From the NCBI GenBank assembly GCA_964461835.1, contig CAYWVO010000010.1, positions 1 through 64,000 on the forward strand: a stretch of 64,000 nucleotides of DNA, read 5' to 3'. Shown in pieces: positions 8,447 to 17,012 of this stretch. The number at the start of each line of letters is the position of its first letter. Within the stretch, counting starts at the first letter, position 1. Made by a program: the position numbers and the translations under genes. The stretch is from CAYWVO01 sp964461835 (GTDB taxonomy: Bacteria > Zixibacteria > MSB-5A5 > WJJR01 > JAJRUJ01). Below the pieces are notes generated by a model. The model was not told the origin of the DNA, did no database searches, and worked only from the letters and a program-made list of their open reading frames with translations.

Positions 8447-9775
8447 GTGAGCTTTACCCGGTATAGATTCCTGGGCATAGCCGGTGTGTTGTTGATTTTA
8501 TGCGGCTGCGCTGCGGGGGGCATGTCGCATTCCAGTCTGAAACGCATGATTGCCCAAGGCGAATATGCCAAGGCCGAGTCAGCATTGCTCCTGCGCACTG
8601 CGCGGGAGAAAGAGAATGCAACGACCCAGCGGCTGTTGGGGATGGCTCAGTATCACCTCGAACAATATGAATCCGCTGATGAGCATCTCGCCAATGCTTT
8701 AGCGCTGGACCCGGAAGACCCGGTTGCCCATCTTTACGCCGGATTCATCGCCGAGCGGCAGGACCGGACCCTGGAAGCAATCCACCATTATCTCAGTTTT
8801 CTGTCTTTACGAAGTAGCGGCGATCTTGCCGCCGACGTGCGCCGTCGGGTTCGCGAGCTGAAAGTTCAGTACGCCGAACAGTTAACCGAAAGGGCACTAG
8901 CGCGGGAACAGGAGATCTCACCAGGGGCGTTACCTGATTCCACTCTGGGTGTGGTTTATTTTGATGGCCGTTTTTTACCGGATGGGCTCAAACCGCTAGT
9001 CACCGGACTGGCCGACCTGCTGGCCAGTGACTTGAAAAAAGTAGGCGCCCTGCGTATAGTCGAGCGAATGCAGATTAATACCTTGCTTGATGAATTGCAG
9101 ATCAGTCAAACGGCGGCGTTCGACACGACCACGGCTCCGCGACTGGGCAAACTGCTGGGGGCAGCGCATATCCTGGGTGGCACGATTGCCGAATTGCCCC
9201 GCGAGCAATTGCGGATCGATCCCGCGTTGGTAAACACCAAGACCGGCGAAGTCGAAACCCCGGAAGAAGCAGTCGAAGAGTTGGATCAAATTATCAAGCT
9301 GGAAAAAGATGTTGTCTTCGCCACGTTGGACCAATTGGATATTAAACTCACCAAGGCCGAGCGCGACTCGATCGCGAAACCGCCGACAGAATCGTTTTTG
9401 GCGTTTTTGATGTATTCCCGCGGTCTGGCCTGGCTGGACAGCGGCAATTATGAACGCGCTCACGAGCAATTTAAACAGGCGGTATACACCGATCCGAATT
9501 TCCAACAAGCTGCCGAAAAAACCCGAACGACAAAGGCCCTGATCGAACGGCCCGCCTTCGGCAATGTCAGTGAGTTTGAGCAACAGACCACATCTGACCC
9601 ACTGGTCCGCGGGCGGTCGGGAGCAATCGAACGATCCCTGGTATCGGGGCACGAACGTTTAGGGTTTGTCCCAGAGTCCGGACGAGGTGTTGATGAGCCA
9701 TACGTTGGCCCGTACGGCCACCGGTCACCCACCGCCACGGTGATAATTGAAGGATCGTTTGATGACGGGCCGTAA
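8447..9775 (+). CDS. TPR lipoprotein with CsgG/FlgO-like domain
   Basis: This is a predicted lipoprotein of about 442 aa. The start is the GTG at 8447 because AGGAGG lies 10 bases upstream and it places a clean signal, 'GIAGVLLILCGC', at the N-terminus. After the lipid Cys come TPR-like helices (about residues 35-130). Then comes a CsgG/FlgO-like alpha/beta domain, 'VVYFDGRFLP...' through 'LGGTIAEL' (about 155-260), with the typical 'VERMQINTLLDELQ' helix. A further TPR ('FKQAVYTDPNFQQA') and a low-complexity tail follow. CsgG-type domains form or regulate outer-membrane export pores in curli systems; no curli subunit is seen here, so export is only a guess. It overlaps the next gene by 14 bp, which points to translational coupling. 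Confidence 0.75.
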   Translation: MSFTRYRFLGIAGVLLILCGCAAGGMSHSSLKRMIAQGEYAKAESALLLRTAREKENATTQRLLGMAQYHLEQYESADEHLANALALDPEDPVAHLYAGFIAERQDRTLEAIHHYLSFLSLRSSGDLAADVRRRVRELKVQYAEQLTERALAREQEISPGALPDSTLGVVYFDGRFLPDGLKPLVTGLADLLASDLKKVGALRIVERMQINTLLDELQISQTAAFDTTTAPRLGKLLGAAHILGGTIAELPREQLRIDPALVNTKTGEVETPEEAVEELDQIIKLEKDVVFATLDQLDIKLTKAERDSIAKPPTESFLAFLMYSRGLAWLDSGNYERAHEQFKQAVYTDPNFQQAAEKTRTTKALIERPAFGNVSEFEQQTTSDPLVRGRSGAIERSLVSGHERLGFVPESGRGVDEPYVGPYGHRSPTATVIIEGSFDDGP

Positions 9776-10940
9776 GCGAATACGGGCAACCTGCGGGCGA
9801 CTGGCGATTGTGCTCGTGGTCGTTTTATTCCTCGGAATACCGGCAGCCGACGCCCAGATTATCTATCAAGACCCGGCCCGGATCACACAATCCGCGGTGT
9901 ATCTGCACTGGAATATGACCGGAGAGACAGTCGATGCTTCCGTGTCCGAATGGGTGATGCCAATCTCCGGCATGGTTCCTGTGGCCGCCAATACAGAGCT
10001 ACAATATTACACCGCAGTCGTCGGAGCACAGTCTTCACTCCCGGAAATCGACCAAGACCTCGCGGGGTTGACCGATACCCGGTTGCACCTGGCGCGGAGC
10101 CTCGCCGAAGACCATCTGCTAGTCGCCGGCGGTGTTAACCTGCCGTCCGGGCAGAAGGAACTGAATCCGACGGAATTTGCGCTGGCGCAATTTATCGCCG
10201 AGGAACGGTTTAACTTCCCCCTGAAGGTTTTTGGCCAGGGGTTGGGTATTTACGGTGAGGTGCTGGGCGCCTGGGCATATGAACAATGGATTTTCAGCGG
10301 CGGCGGTGGTCTGCACTACAGCGGTTCCTATACGCCACTGGATGACGATGTCTCCTATCAGCCGGGGGTCCGTTATTATGTAACGGGATCGGCGCAGTTA
10401 ACCAGTGCAAAACGGCAATCCGACTATGTGCGATTCGACGGTGTTGCCTCTATCGCTGCTGCCGACCAGGCAGACGATGTTGACGTCTTTAAAGACGGTA
10501 CCCAGATTGACGTAGCGGCCCTCGGTGCCCGCCGGTTCGGGCAGTGGCACGCGCAGGCGAATGTACGCCTTATCCTTCGGGGGAAAGACAAGCGGCTGGC
10601 GGAGGGCGGCAATCTGGTCGTTGAACGCAACAGCTCGACCGGAAGCGAATTTCGGTTTCGACTGCAGACCGGACGGCCGGTGTACGCCGGCTGGCAGGGA
10701 TCAGTCGATGTGTCGACAAAATTCCTGGCGGCGAACGGCTACCCGGAAGACGATGTATTATATGACGGAGGCGCCACCCTGTTTGGTATTGGCGGCACCG
10801 TTGCGAAAAAAATCAGGGACCAGATACATCTCCAGATCGGACTGCGGAAATGGTTTGGCTCGGCGGAAAAAAGCGGACTTACCGAGGCGCTGGACCTGGG
10901 AGGCTGGGAACTCTCCGAGCGGCTGACAATCACATTTTAG
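9762..10940 (+). CDS. Predicted outer-membrane beta-barrel protein
   Basis: I do not recognise the family. The protein has about 392 aa. The ATG at 9762 is chosen over a TTG at 9747 because AAGGA lies just upstream and the signal peptide 'LAIVLVVVLFLGIPAADA' follows naturally. The mature part has alternating beta strands, many Tyr/Phe/Gly residues, glycine-rich turns ('WIFSGGGGLHYSG') and ends in '...ERLTITF' with a terminal aromatic residue, all typical of a barrel inserted by BamA. It overlaps the CsgG-like lipoprotein gene upstream and is followed at once by an unknown exported protein, so the three products probably act in the same envelope structure. Function is unknown. Confidence 0.65.
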   Translation: MTGRKRIRATCGRLAIVLVVVLFLGIPAADAQIIYQDPARITQSAVYLHWNMTGETVDASVSEWVMPISGMVPVAANTELQYYTAVVGAQSSLPEIDQDLAGLTDTRLHLARSLAEDHLLVAGGVNLPSGQKELNPTEFALAQFIAEERFNFPLKVFGQGLGIYGEVLGAWAYEQWIFSGGGGLHYSGSYTPLDDDVSYQPGVRYYVTGSAQLTSAKRQSDYVRFDGVASIAAADQADDVDVFKDGTQIDVAALGARRFGQWHAQANVRLILRGKDKRLAEGGNLVVERNSSTGSEFRFRLQTGRPVYAGWQGSVDVSTKFLAANGYPEDDVLYDGGATLFGIGGTVAKKIRDQIHLQIGLRKWFGSAEKSGLTEALDLGGWELSERLTITF

Positions 10941-10957
10941 CGCCGTTTTCGCAGCAA

Positions 10958-12127
10958 ATGCAAACGCGGTTCTCATGTGCACTTCGCTGCCTGCCGATCA
11001 TTATAGGCTTTTCACTCACTCTCCTGCCCTGGTCCAATACTACTGCTGCGGCTGATTTTACCGATTCTGTCCGCTTTTTCGTTATTGAAGAATATCTCTC
11101 GCCGTTAGCGAATGCACCCCTGGATTCCCTGCCGCCGGGGATCGATCCCTTTATAGTACTGGCCGCGAATCTGGCCGCTCGTTACGACACGATGGAACAC
11201 GGCAAAGCTGACCCAGTACTCCCACCGGGCTTCGATCCACTCCGTATTCCCTTAGCATTCAACCGGACAATACCACGCTCCGGAAAAATCCTCACCCGTC
11301 TTTCAGAATCGTTGACCCGGCACGGCCTACAATTCGAGATTGAATATCCGGCGGATTTTACAGAAGCCATACAACTGCTGGCGAGAAAAGTAAGTAGCGG
11401 ACATCCGATCGTTGTTTTTAATCCGGCACCTATCCTGTTATTCGGCTATGACGCCCGCGAGGACGATCCATTCCTCTACGCGTGGCAGTACAGGCCGAAA
11501 GGACAGTTATCAATTCTCGCCCAGTCACGACTCAGGGATCAGTGGTGGTTATGGGAGCCGGATCCACGGTCAACCGTCATGCTCGAAATAGGTGGAATCG
11601 CTGAGGAGCAGGAACCATCTCCCCCGCCAAAAGAATATCTTACTTATATCCTCCAGACCGCCAGGACGGACACTACCACCGGACAGGTATCGTATATTCG
11701 CCCCATCCTGGCGCTGATCGATTCGCTGGAGGAATCAACGGCGCCACCAGCATCGGCTATCCCACTTGAAGATGAAGACGATCCATATTACCTGCATCGC
11801 GCCCGATGGCAGCGGAGGCGATTTGAGGAATATCTCGACACACTCGCGCCGTTGGTACGAGATTCTGCGGTCGTAACTGACTTGAGACTTGCACGCTACT
11901 CGTGTGGCAAATCAGCCGAAGCATTTACCAGCGCCGCGCAGGGTCTATATGGAGCAGGCCCCCTGCCGGAGGATTCGGCGGCTCGAGCCGAGTTCTTATT
12001 CACCCGGTGGGTTGAGTACCGGCTGGAGGCCGCTGAGCTGCTGACGGAAGTGTTGCGGTGGGAACGTCAGATGCTGGAGGCGCTGCAAGCGATTACGGAA
12101 GAAAGACGGCCGTTTACCGCACAGTAG
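10958..12127 (+). CDS. Exported protein of unknown function
   Basis: This is a predicted exported protein of about 389 aa that I do not recognise. The ATG at 10958 gives a credible signal peptide ending near 'NTTAAADF'; a longer reading would run back through the preceding barrel gene. The mature part contains 'LPPGIDPF' and 'LPPGFDPLRI' (two similar segments), then 'HPIVVFNPAPILLFGYDA', which reminds me of the substrate-holding loops of C39/papain-like folds, but the expected catalytic Cys is not evident. The C-terminal third is helical and charged. It is the last gene of the plus-strand kinase module. Its stop codon abuts the stop codon of the convergent acpS gene with no base between them. 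Confidence 0.6.
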   Translation: MQTRFSCALRCLPIIIGFSLTLLPWSNTTAAADFTDSVRFFVIEEYLSPLANAPLDSLPPGIDPFIVLAANLAARYDTMEHGKADPVLPPGFDPLRIPLAFNRTIPRSGKILTRLSESLTRHGLQFEIEYPADFTEAIQLLARKVSSGHPIVVFNPAPILLFGYDAREDDPFLYAWQYRPKGQLSILAQSRLRDQWWLWEPDPRSTVMLEIGGIAEEQEPSPPPKEYLTYILQTARTDTTTGQVSYIRPILALIDSLEESTAPPASAIPLEDEDDPYYLHRARWQRRRFEEYLDTLAPLVRDSAVVTDLRLARYSCGKSAEAFTSAAQGLYGAGPLPEDSAARAEFLFTRWVEYRLEAAELLTEVLRWERQMLEALQAITEERRPFTAQ

Positions 12128-12505
12128 TCACTCTTCGGCAATAACGAAGGCCAGTGCATAGTCACCCTCGTAACTCAGGCTGATCAGCCAGCGATTGATT
12201 CCCATTGATTGCGCGCACACTGCGGCCTGCCCGGTCAAAGATACGTCGGGACGGTTATCACTATCGCTGGTTATCTCGATGTCGATGAACCGGATCCCCT
12301 GCGTCCACCCGGTACCTAAGGCTTTCATCACCGCCTCTTTGCCGGCAAATCGACCGGCTAAGGCCCGGGCAGGATCGGGTCGGGAGAGCGAGACTTCCAG
12401 TTCATCGGAGGTGAAAATCTTCCTGGCGCACCGCTCCGGAAAGCGGGAATATATTCGCTGAATCCGTGCGACGTGGACCAGGTCCGTCCCCAGCGCGATA
12501 CTCAT
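12128..12505 (-). CDS. acpS: Holo-[acyl-carrier-protein] synthase
   Basis: This 125-aa enzyme transfers 4'-phosphopantetheine from CoA to a serine of acyl carrier protein. Asp8 in 'GTDLV' and Glu57 in 'GRFAGKEAVMKALGTG' are the expected Mg ligands. The length is normal for the trimeric AcpS type. Its ATG shares one base with the TGA of the upstream DUF4340 gene, so it is translated as the last gene of the Gld-like ABC operon although its job, lipid synthesis, is unrelated. It ends back to back with the convergent plus-strand gene, leaving no room for a separate terminator. Confidence 0.95.
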   Translation of the reverse strand: MSIALGTDLVHVARIQRIYSRFPERCARKIFTSDELEVSLSRPDPARALAGRFAGKEAVMKALGTGWTQGIRFIDIEITSDSDNRPDVSLTGQAAVCAQSMGINRWLISLSYEGDYALAFVIAEE

Positions 12506-13467
12506 CAGCTTTCAGTGGTATCTGGTTTGGCAACCAAGTCGTCGAAAAGCGCGGTGATTCGGTCGTAGGTCGTCCTGAATGTTATCCCCACGGGTCGTTC
12601 CTGGTCCTTTGGTTTGACGAATATCCGCGACGGGGCCGTGGTATCGTCGGCGAAGATCAACTCCTGTTTGTTGCCACCGGTGTCGACCACGGTCATCGAG
12701 AGGATAAGTTCATCAAACTGTGCCTCCTGTTCTTGTTGCGACGGCAGGAATCCGCTGTACCCAAAATTCGCGACAGCGGCAAATTTATCGGCAGCGGTGG
12801 CCGAATCCGCGGGAGTCCAGTCAAATTCCGGATTGCGGGCAACGCGATACGTGGCACTGTCTGCTCGCGCCAAGTGCACCTCGCTGGTAGGGTATTCCCA
12901 GTGTAGTGCCGCGATCTCCGCCGGAGTCATAGTCACCGCGCGACGATCCATCCAGCTTGAGGGGGGTTTGGTGTAAATTCCCGTAAACTTGCCTTTAGCC
13001 AAGAACACCGAATCGGAACCGACTCGACGGACATAGGTGTGGGTCATATCCTGCCCAATCCGTCCCAGAACAAACCGGCTGAGGGGCTGACCACTATCGA
13101 AAAACTTAATGACGGTTCCCGAAATTGTATCGGTCTTGAATCGGGCCTGATTGGCGGGATTTATCGAGATCAGATCGGTGAGCACCATCTCATTGGTCGT
13201 CCGGATTACCTGGGCGATATCCGTCTGCGAGGCCGGATACACCAGTTCGCTGTCAACCACCATTTGCCATTGACCGTTAGCGTCGAGAAACAAATGGTTC
13301 CATGTACCATACTTGATCGCCATGCTGTCAATCAGAGTAGAGTCGACCCAGAAGAAGTCACGGATGTTTTCCGTGGAGAGCCGTTTTTCCTCGGTGGACC
13401 GGATGATCAAAACGGCAACCAACGCAACCACGAAAATAACGGCAAGAATGAGAATATTCCGTTTCAC
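12505..13467 (-). CDS. DUF4340 membrane-anchored protein of a Gld-like ABC operon
   Basis: This 320-aa protein has one N-terminal membrane helix ('ILILAVIFVVALVAVLII') and a long periplasmic part built of beta strands and repeated 'DGxW'-like segments such as 'DANGQWQMVVD' and 'PPSSWMDRRAV', typical of DUF4340. DUF4340 proteins are usually encoded beside GldG-like ABC subunits, as here (16 bp behind it). The role of the family is unsettled; it is thought to be an accessory part of the exporter, in the periplasm. Start and membrane helix agree. I am fairly sure of the family and not of a function. Confidence 0.8.
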   Translation of the reverse strand: MKRNILILAVIFVVALVAVLIIRSTEEKRLSTENIRDFFWVDSTLIDSMAIKYGTWNHLFLDANGQWQMVVDSELVYPASQTDIAQVIRTTNEMVLTDLISINPANQARFKTDTISGTVIKFFDSGQPLSRFVLGRIGQDMTHTYVRRVGSDSVFLAKGKFTGIYTKPPSSWMDRRAVTMTPAEIAALHWEYPTSEVHLARADSATYRVARNPEFDWTPADSATAADKFAAVANFGYSGFLPSQQEQEAQFDELILSMTVVDTGGNKQELIFADDTTAPSRIFVKPKDQERPVGITFRTTYDRITALFDDLVAKPDTTES

Positions 13468-13483
13468 CGACTCCTCTCCCGAC

Positions 13484-15082
13484 CTACAATTTTATGCGAC
13501 CGGCGGCAATGGCCGAGCGCCGGGCCTTCCGTGCCCGCCAGCGAATAAGACCAAAAATGACCACCAGCAGTGGTGGGCCCAGGATATTGGCATACTTGAT
13601 GCGAAGCCGGGCGCCTTCCGAGAGAGTAGGGTCCAGCGGCCGGGAGGCATCCTCCCGCGAGCGAATCTCAATCAACCCTTCATCTTGCGCCAGCCAGTCT
13701 ATGGCGTTGAGGAAAAATGCAAGATTTCCCGGCATGCGCGCAGCTCGGTCACGCATAAAATCCCCATCCCCGACGGCAATCATCCGCGTCACCGGACTGC
13801 GATTCTGATGCACTGGCATATCGGTCACGCCACTGTCCAGAATCCGCCGACCATTGAAGTAACTCCGAAAGATGCCAATCGCCGTCGCCGCTAACGGAAT
13901 ATGCGACTCGGAGAAATCGGCCAGTTTCATTTCCTGTTGCGGACTGATGCGATAGGGCGCTTTGCGCCGTCCGGATTTATCGGACGAAAAGACAATCGGC
14001 TCCACCACGACACCCAGGTCACCGGCAACCGTGGTATCCAGGGAACTGATGAATGGGAAGCTGACACTGTTTAATCCCTGGGCGATCAGGTTGTCTTCAG
14101 CAAAGGTGACCGCCTTCGGGAAAAACGGGTAATCAACGGCGCTCTGGAAAGTGAAACTGCCCTGTTGCTGACGGACTGCGACCCGCTCATTCTGGGCGTC
14201 AATAACCAGGTCCTCATTGATTTTGAGTCCGTAGGAGGCCATCAACGTATCCAGGTTGGTCGTGAGATTGCTGGCCACCTGCGTCGTGGGGTCTACCTGG
14301 ACCTTATTTATAAACCAGCCGACTTTTCCACCCCGCATGACAAACTGGTCGATGGCATAGAGTTCAAATGGTTTCACGCCACCGGTGGGACCGACAACCA
14401 ATAAGGTCTGGATATCGTCCGGAATGAAATCGCCATGGTCGAGAATCACATCCCGGACCTGATACTGCCGTTGCAAAAGCTGGCCCGCAGTGGATAACTC
14501 ACTTTGGATACTCGGTTCCCCATGTCCGCCCAGAATACCAACGGTGATCAGGGAGTCGGTGGTGATGCGTTTTATGGCGGAGGTCAGTTCGTATTCGAGG
14601 TTTTCGGTCGATTGCACCACCGGCAAGACTTCCCGCTTATCCGCATAGAGGATGGCAATGCCCATATAGACGCGCTTGAGTTCTATCTTGTCTTTCTCGA
14701 TTGCGTTGACTTGAACTGCGGGAATATTCAATCCACGGGCTTCGTCTTCCTTACCCTCCTTGACCGGATCAATAATTTCAAACTTCATCTTGCCGCCCGC
14801 ATGGGCCTTATAGTCATATAATTGATCCTTGAGGTACCGGGCGTTGGCGTTGTAGGGAGCCGGCAAGTCCTCGGTAAAATAGAGCTTGATCAACAGAACA
14901 TCATCCAAGTCACGCATCACCTGCTTAGTGAAGTCCGACAGGGAGTACAAGCGGCCTTCGGTTAAATCCCAGCGAGCATAAACCGCCATACCGAGCAGAT
15001 TGATCACAATCAGGACCGCGATGACCAGCACGACGGTAGTCGCCGAACTCGCTCCAAACTGTATTTTCTTCTTGGTTGCCAT
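13484..15082 (-). CDS. GldG-like ABC transporter auxiliary subunit
   Basis: This 532-aa protein begins with a membrane helix ('TTVVLVIAVLIVINLLGMAVYA'), then 'YSLSDFTKQVMRDLDD', a long periplasmic region of the GldG/IFT52-like fold containing 'ILGGHGEPSIQSELS' and 'LLVVGPTGGVKPFELYAID', and ends with a second helix ('ANILGPPLLVVIFGLI') and a basic tail. This layout is typical of GldG, which works with the ATPase GldA and permease GldF; in Flavobacterium that set is needed for gliding and for stability of secreted proteins. All partners are present in order here. Whether this organism glides cannot be told from the window. Confidence 0.85.
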   Translation of the reverse strand: MATKKKIQFGASSATTVVLVIAVLIVINLLGMAVYARWDLTEGRLYSLSDFTKQVMRDLDDVLLIKLYFTEDLPAPYNANARYLKDQLYDYKAHAGGKMKFEIIDPVKEGKEDEARGLNIPAVQVNAIEKDKIELKRVYMGIAILYADKREVLPVVQSTENLEYELTSAIKRITTDSLITVGILGGHGEPSIQSELSTAGQLLQRQYQVRDVILDHGDFIPDDIQTLLVVGPTGGVKPFELYAIDQFVMRGGKVGWFINKVQVDPTTQVASNLTTNLDTLMASYGLKINEDLVIDAQNERVAVRQQQGSFTFQSAVDYPFFPKAVTFAEDNLIAQGLNSVSFPFISSLDTTVAGDLGVVVEPIVFSSDKSGRRKAPYRISPQQEMKLADFSESHIPLAATAIGIFRSYFNGRRILDSGVTDMPVHQNRSPVTRMIAVGDGDFMRDRAARMPGNLAFFLNAIDWLAQDEGLIEIRSREDASRPLDPTLSEGARLRIKYANILGPPLLVVIFGLIRWRARKARRSAIAAGRIKL

Positions 15083-15095
15083 GACGCGTGTTCGC

Positions 15096-15812
15096 TCAGC
15101 TCCATTTCCGGCTTTCCATGGCGCGTACCGCCAGGAAAAGGAACAAAAAGATCATACTGATATAGTAGAGGAGATCTTTAGAATCAATCACGCCCCGGGC
15201 CATATTGCGAAAATGGTAATCGACGCTGATAAACTCCAGCACCGACGCGACCGGAGCCGGGAAAAACGGGGTAAAACTCGCACTGAGATAAAACAGAGAC
15301 ATGATGACAATGGCGACCAAAAACGCGATGATCTGATTGGCGGTGATCGCCGAGGCAAACAAGCCAATCGCCAAATAGGTGCATCCCAGAAGGAACAGGC
15401 CGAGATACTGGCCGGCAATGGCACCAGTATCCGGATTGCCCAACATGTTTATGCTGATAAAATAGGTAAAGGTCAGTAATATCGTAACGGCCAGCAAAAC
15501 CGCCGAGGCAATATATTTTCCGAGAATGATTTCCCAATCAGTCACCGGCAGGGTGACGAGCAGTTCGATGGTCCCTGATTTCTTTTCCTCGGCCAGAAGC
15601 CGCATGGTAATAGCGGGAATAAAAATCAAAAAGACCACAGGCATCCACCCGGTCAACAGTCCCCGTAGCGAGGCCTGACCACTGATGAAAAAATCGAGGA
15701 AAAACAGCCAGCCGGAAATCACTAGGGCCAGCACAATGATAATATACGCAATCGCGGAATTGAAATAGGTCGCCAACTCGCGTCGCGCAAAAATGACTGT
15801 ATTCGCCAACAT
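15096..15812 (-). CDS. ABC-2 type permease, GldF-like
   Basis: This 238-aa integral membrane protein has about six membrane helices, for example 'IAYIIIVLALVISGWLFFL', 'FLIFIPAITMRLLAEE' and 'ISMIFLFLFLAVRAME'. The cytoplasmic coupling segment 'RLLAEEKKSGTIELLVTLPV' is the ABC-2 signature found in GldF and NosY relatives. It lies between the ATPase gene and the GldG-like gene with gaps of 8 and 13 bp, so the three make one exporter. The substrate is not known for any member with certainty. Confidence 0.9.
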   Translation of the reverse strand: MLANTVIFARRELATYFNSAIAYIIIVLALVISGWLFFLDFFISGQASLRGLLTGWMPVVFLIFIPAITMRLLAEEKKSGTIELLVTLPVTDWEIILGKYIASAVLLAVTILLTFTYFISINMLGNPDTGAIAGQYLGLFLLGCTYLAIGLFASAITANQIIAFLVAIVIMSLFYLSASFTPFFPAPVASVLEFISVDYHFRNMARGVIDSKDLLYYISMIFLFLFLAVRAMESRKWS

Positions 15813-15820
15813 CGGTATCC

Positions 15821-16765
15821 TCAGTCAGTTGCTGATGTAGTCAGATCGCGGAACACATCTTCCAGCGACTGCACATCCCGCCGCATTTCCAGAATTACCC
15901 AGCCGGCATCAACTACGGAACGGAAAACCTCTTCCCGCAGGTCCTGGTTTTTGTCGGTGGTGATTTCAATATGCGCAATCCCGTCAGCATCGACTTTCTT
16001 CTCGGTGACGGCGGTATTGGACAGCTCGTTCAGGCGGGTCGCAACTGCGTGCGGGTCGCCGTCCGCCTTGACTTGAACCATCAGCCGCTGCTGCCCGTGC
16101 ATCCCGGCGCGGAGTGAATCCGGGGTACCGTCGGCGACCAGTTTGCCCCGGTTAATAATCAACACCCGGTTACACACTGCTTCCACCTCGGAGAGGATAT
16201 GGGTGCAGAGAATGAGCGTCTTCTCCGCGCCGAGGCGGCCGATCAGACTGCGAATCTCCACGACCTGGTTCGGATCCAGACCAATGGTCGGCTCGTCCAG
16301 GATGAGAATTTCCGGATCGTGGATGATTGCCTGGGCCAGCCCGACCCGCTGCCGGTACCCCTTGGAAAGTTCCCCGATATCTTTGTGAATCACTTCACCC
16401 AGACCACACAACTCGATCATATCCATCAGACGCGGTCTTCGTGTTGCCACAGGCATTTTTCGCAAGGACTGAATCAGCTCCAGGTAATCAAGGACGTTCA
16501 TTTCCGGGTACAGGGGGGTGGTCTCCGGCAGGTAGCCAATTCGTTTGCGCACCTCCAGGGAATGATCGAAAACGTCGTACCCATCCACCTTTACCGAACC
16601 GGAGGTCGCAGACATAAAACAGGTGATAATTTTCACGGTCGTGGTCTTGCCCGCACCGTTTGGCCCGAGAAAACCCAGGATTTCGCCTTTGGCGATATTG
16701 AAGGAGATGGAGTCGACCGCCGGTTGGTCGCCATATTTTTTGACCAGATTCGATACTTCAATCAT
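15821..16765 (-). CDS. ABC transporter ATPase, GldA-like
   Basis: This 314-aa ATPase has Walker A 'GPNGAGKTT', the signature 'LSKGYRQRVGLAQA', Walker B 'ILILDEPTIGLD' and the H-loop in 'LCTHILSEVEAV'. The last 90 residues form the C-terminal extension typical of GldA/NatA-type ATPases ('VILEMRRDVQSLEDVFRDL'). It is the first gene of the operon GldA-GldF-GldG-DUF4340-acpS. A promoter candidate lies about 55 bp upstream. Confidence 0.93.
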   Translation of the reverse strand: MIEVSNLVKKYGDQPAVDSISFNIAKGEILGFLGPNGAGKTTTVKIITCFMSATSGSVKVDGYDVFDHSLEVRKRIGYLPETTPLYPEMNVLDYLELIQSLRKMPVATRRPRLMDMIELCGLGEVIHKDIGELSKGYRQRVGLAQAIIHDPEILILDEPTIGLDPNQVVEIRSLIGRLGAEKTLILCTHILSEVEAVCNRVLIINRGKLVADGTPDSLRAGMHGQQRLMVQVKADGDPHAVATRLNELSNTAVTEKKVDADGIAHIEITTDKNQDLREEVFRSVVDAGWVILEMRRDVQSLEDVFRDLTTSATD

Positions 16766-16815
16766 AGCCGCTTAGGTATACACTCCCACCAACGTCGGTC
16801 CAAGTACAGCCAGTA

Positions 16816-16844
16816 AATTTATACGCTCACCTGTCATAACGCAA
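16816..16844 (-). promoter_or_regulatory. Possible promoter of the Gld-like ABC operon
   Basis: On the minus strand TTGCGT (16844-16839), a 17-bp spacer and TAAATT (16821-16816) lie ahead of the GldA-like gene. The same TTGCGT/N17/TAAAT pairing occurs at 46674-46646, and the TAAATT element recurs before rplM, which raises confidence slightly. Confidence 0.35.
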
Positions 16845-16962
16845 GGGTTTTTGCACGCGGCCGAACGCCGCCAGCCGCCAATCGGTTACACCGCCCCGCC
16901 ATCGTGCTTCATACTCAGGGGAAAACGCAAAGTTCCCACGCGGGCCGGCAGAAAAATGGAAA

Positions 16963-16988
16963 AGCCGGCTGCCGGGCGGCAGTCGGCT
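16963..16988 (-). terminator. Rho-independent terminator after the OmpA-type lipoprotein gene
   Basis: The arms 16963-16973 and 16978-16988 pair over 11 bp with one G-T wobble around a 4-base loop. On the minus strand the hairpin is followed by TTTT, CCA and TTTTT. It lies 25 bp past the stop codon of the minus-strand lipoprotein gene. Confidence 0.75.
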
Positions 16989-17012
16989 CTTCTCCAAACT
17001 AATCCGTTGTGG

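Noticed and set aside
10850..10957. Longer reading of the exported protein gene overlapping the barrel gene by about 90 bp
   Set aside because: It loses the signal peptide that the ATG at 10958 provides.
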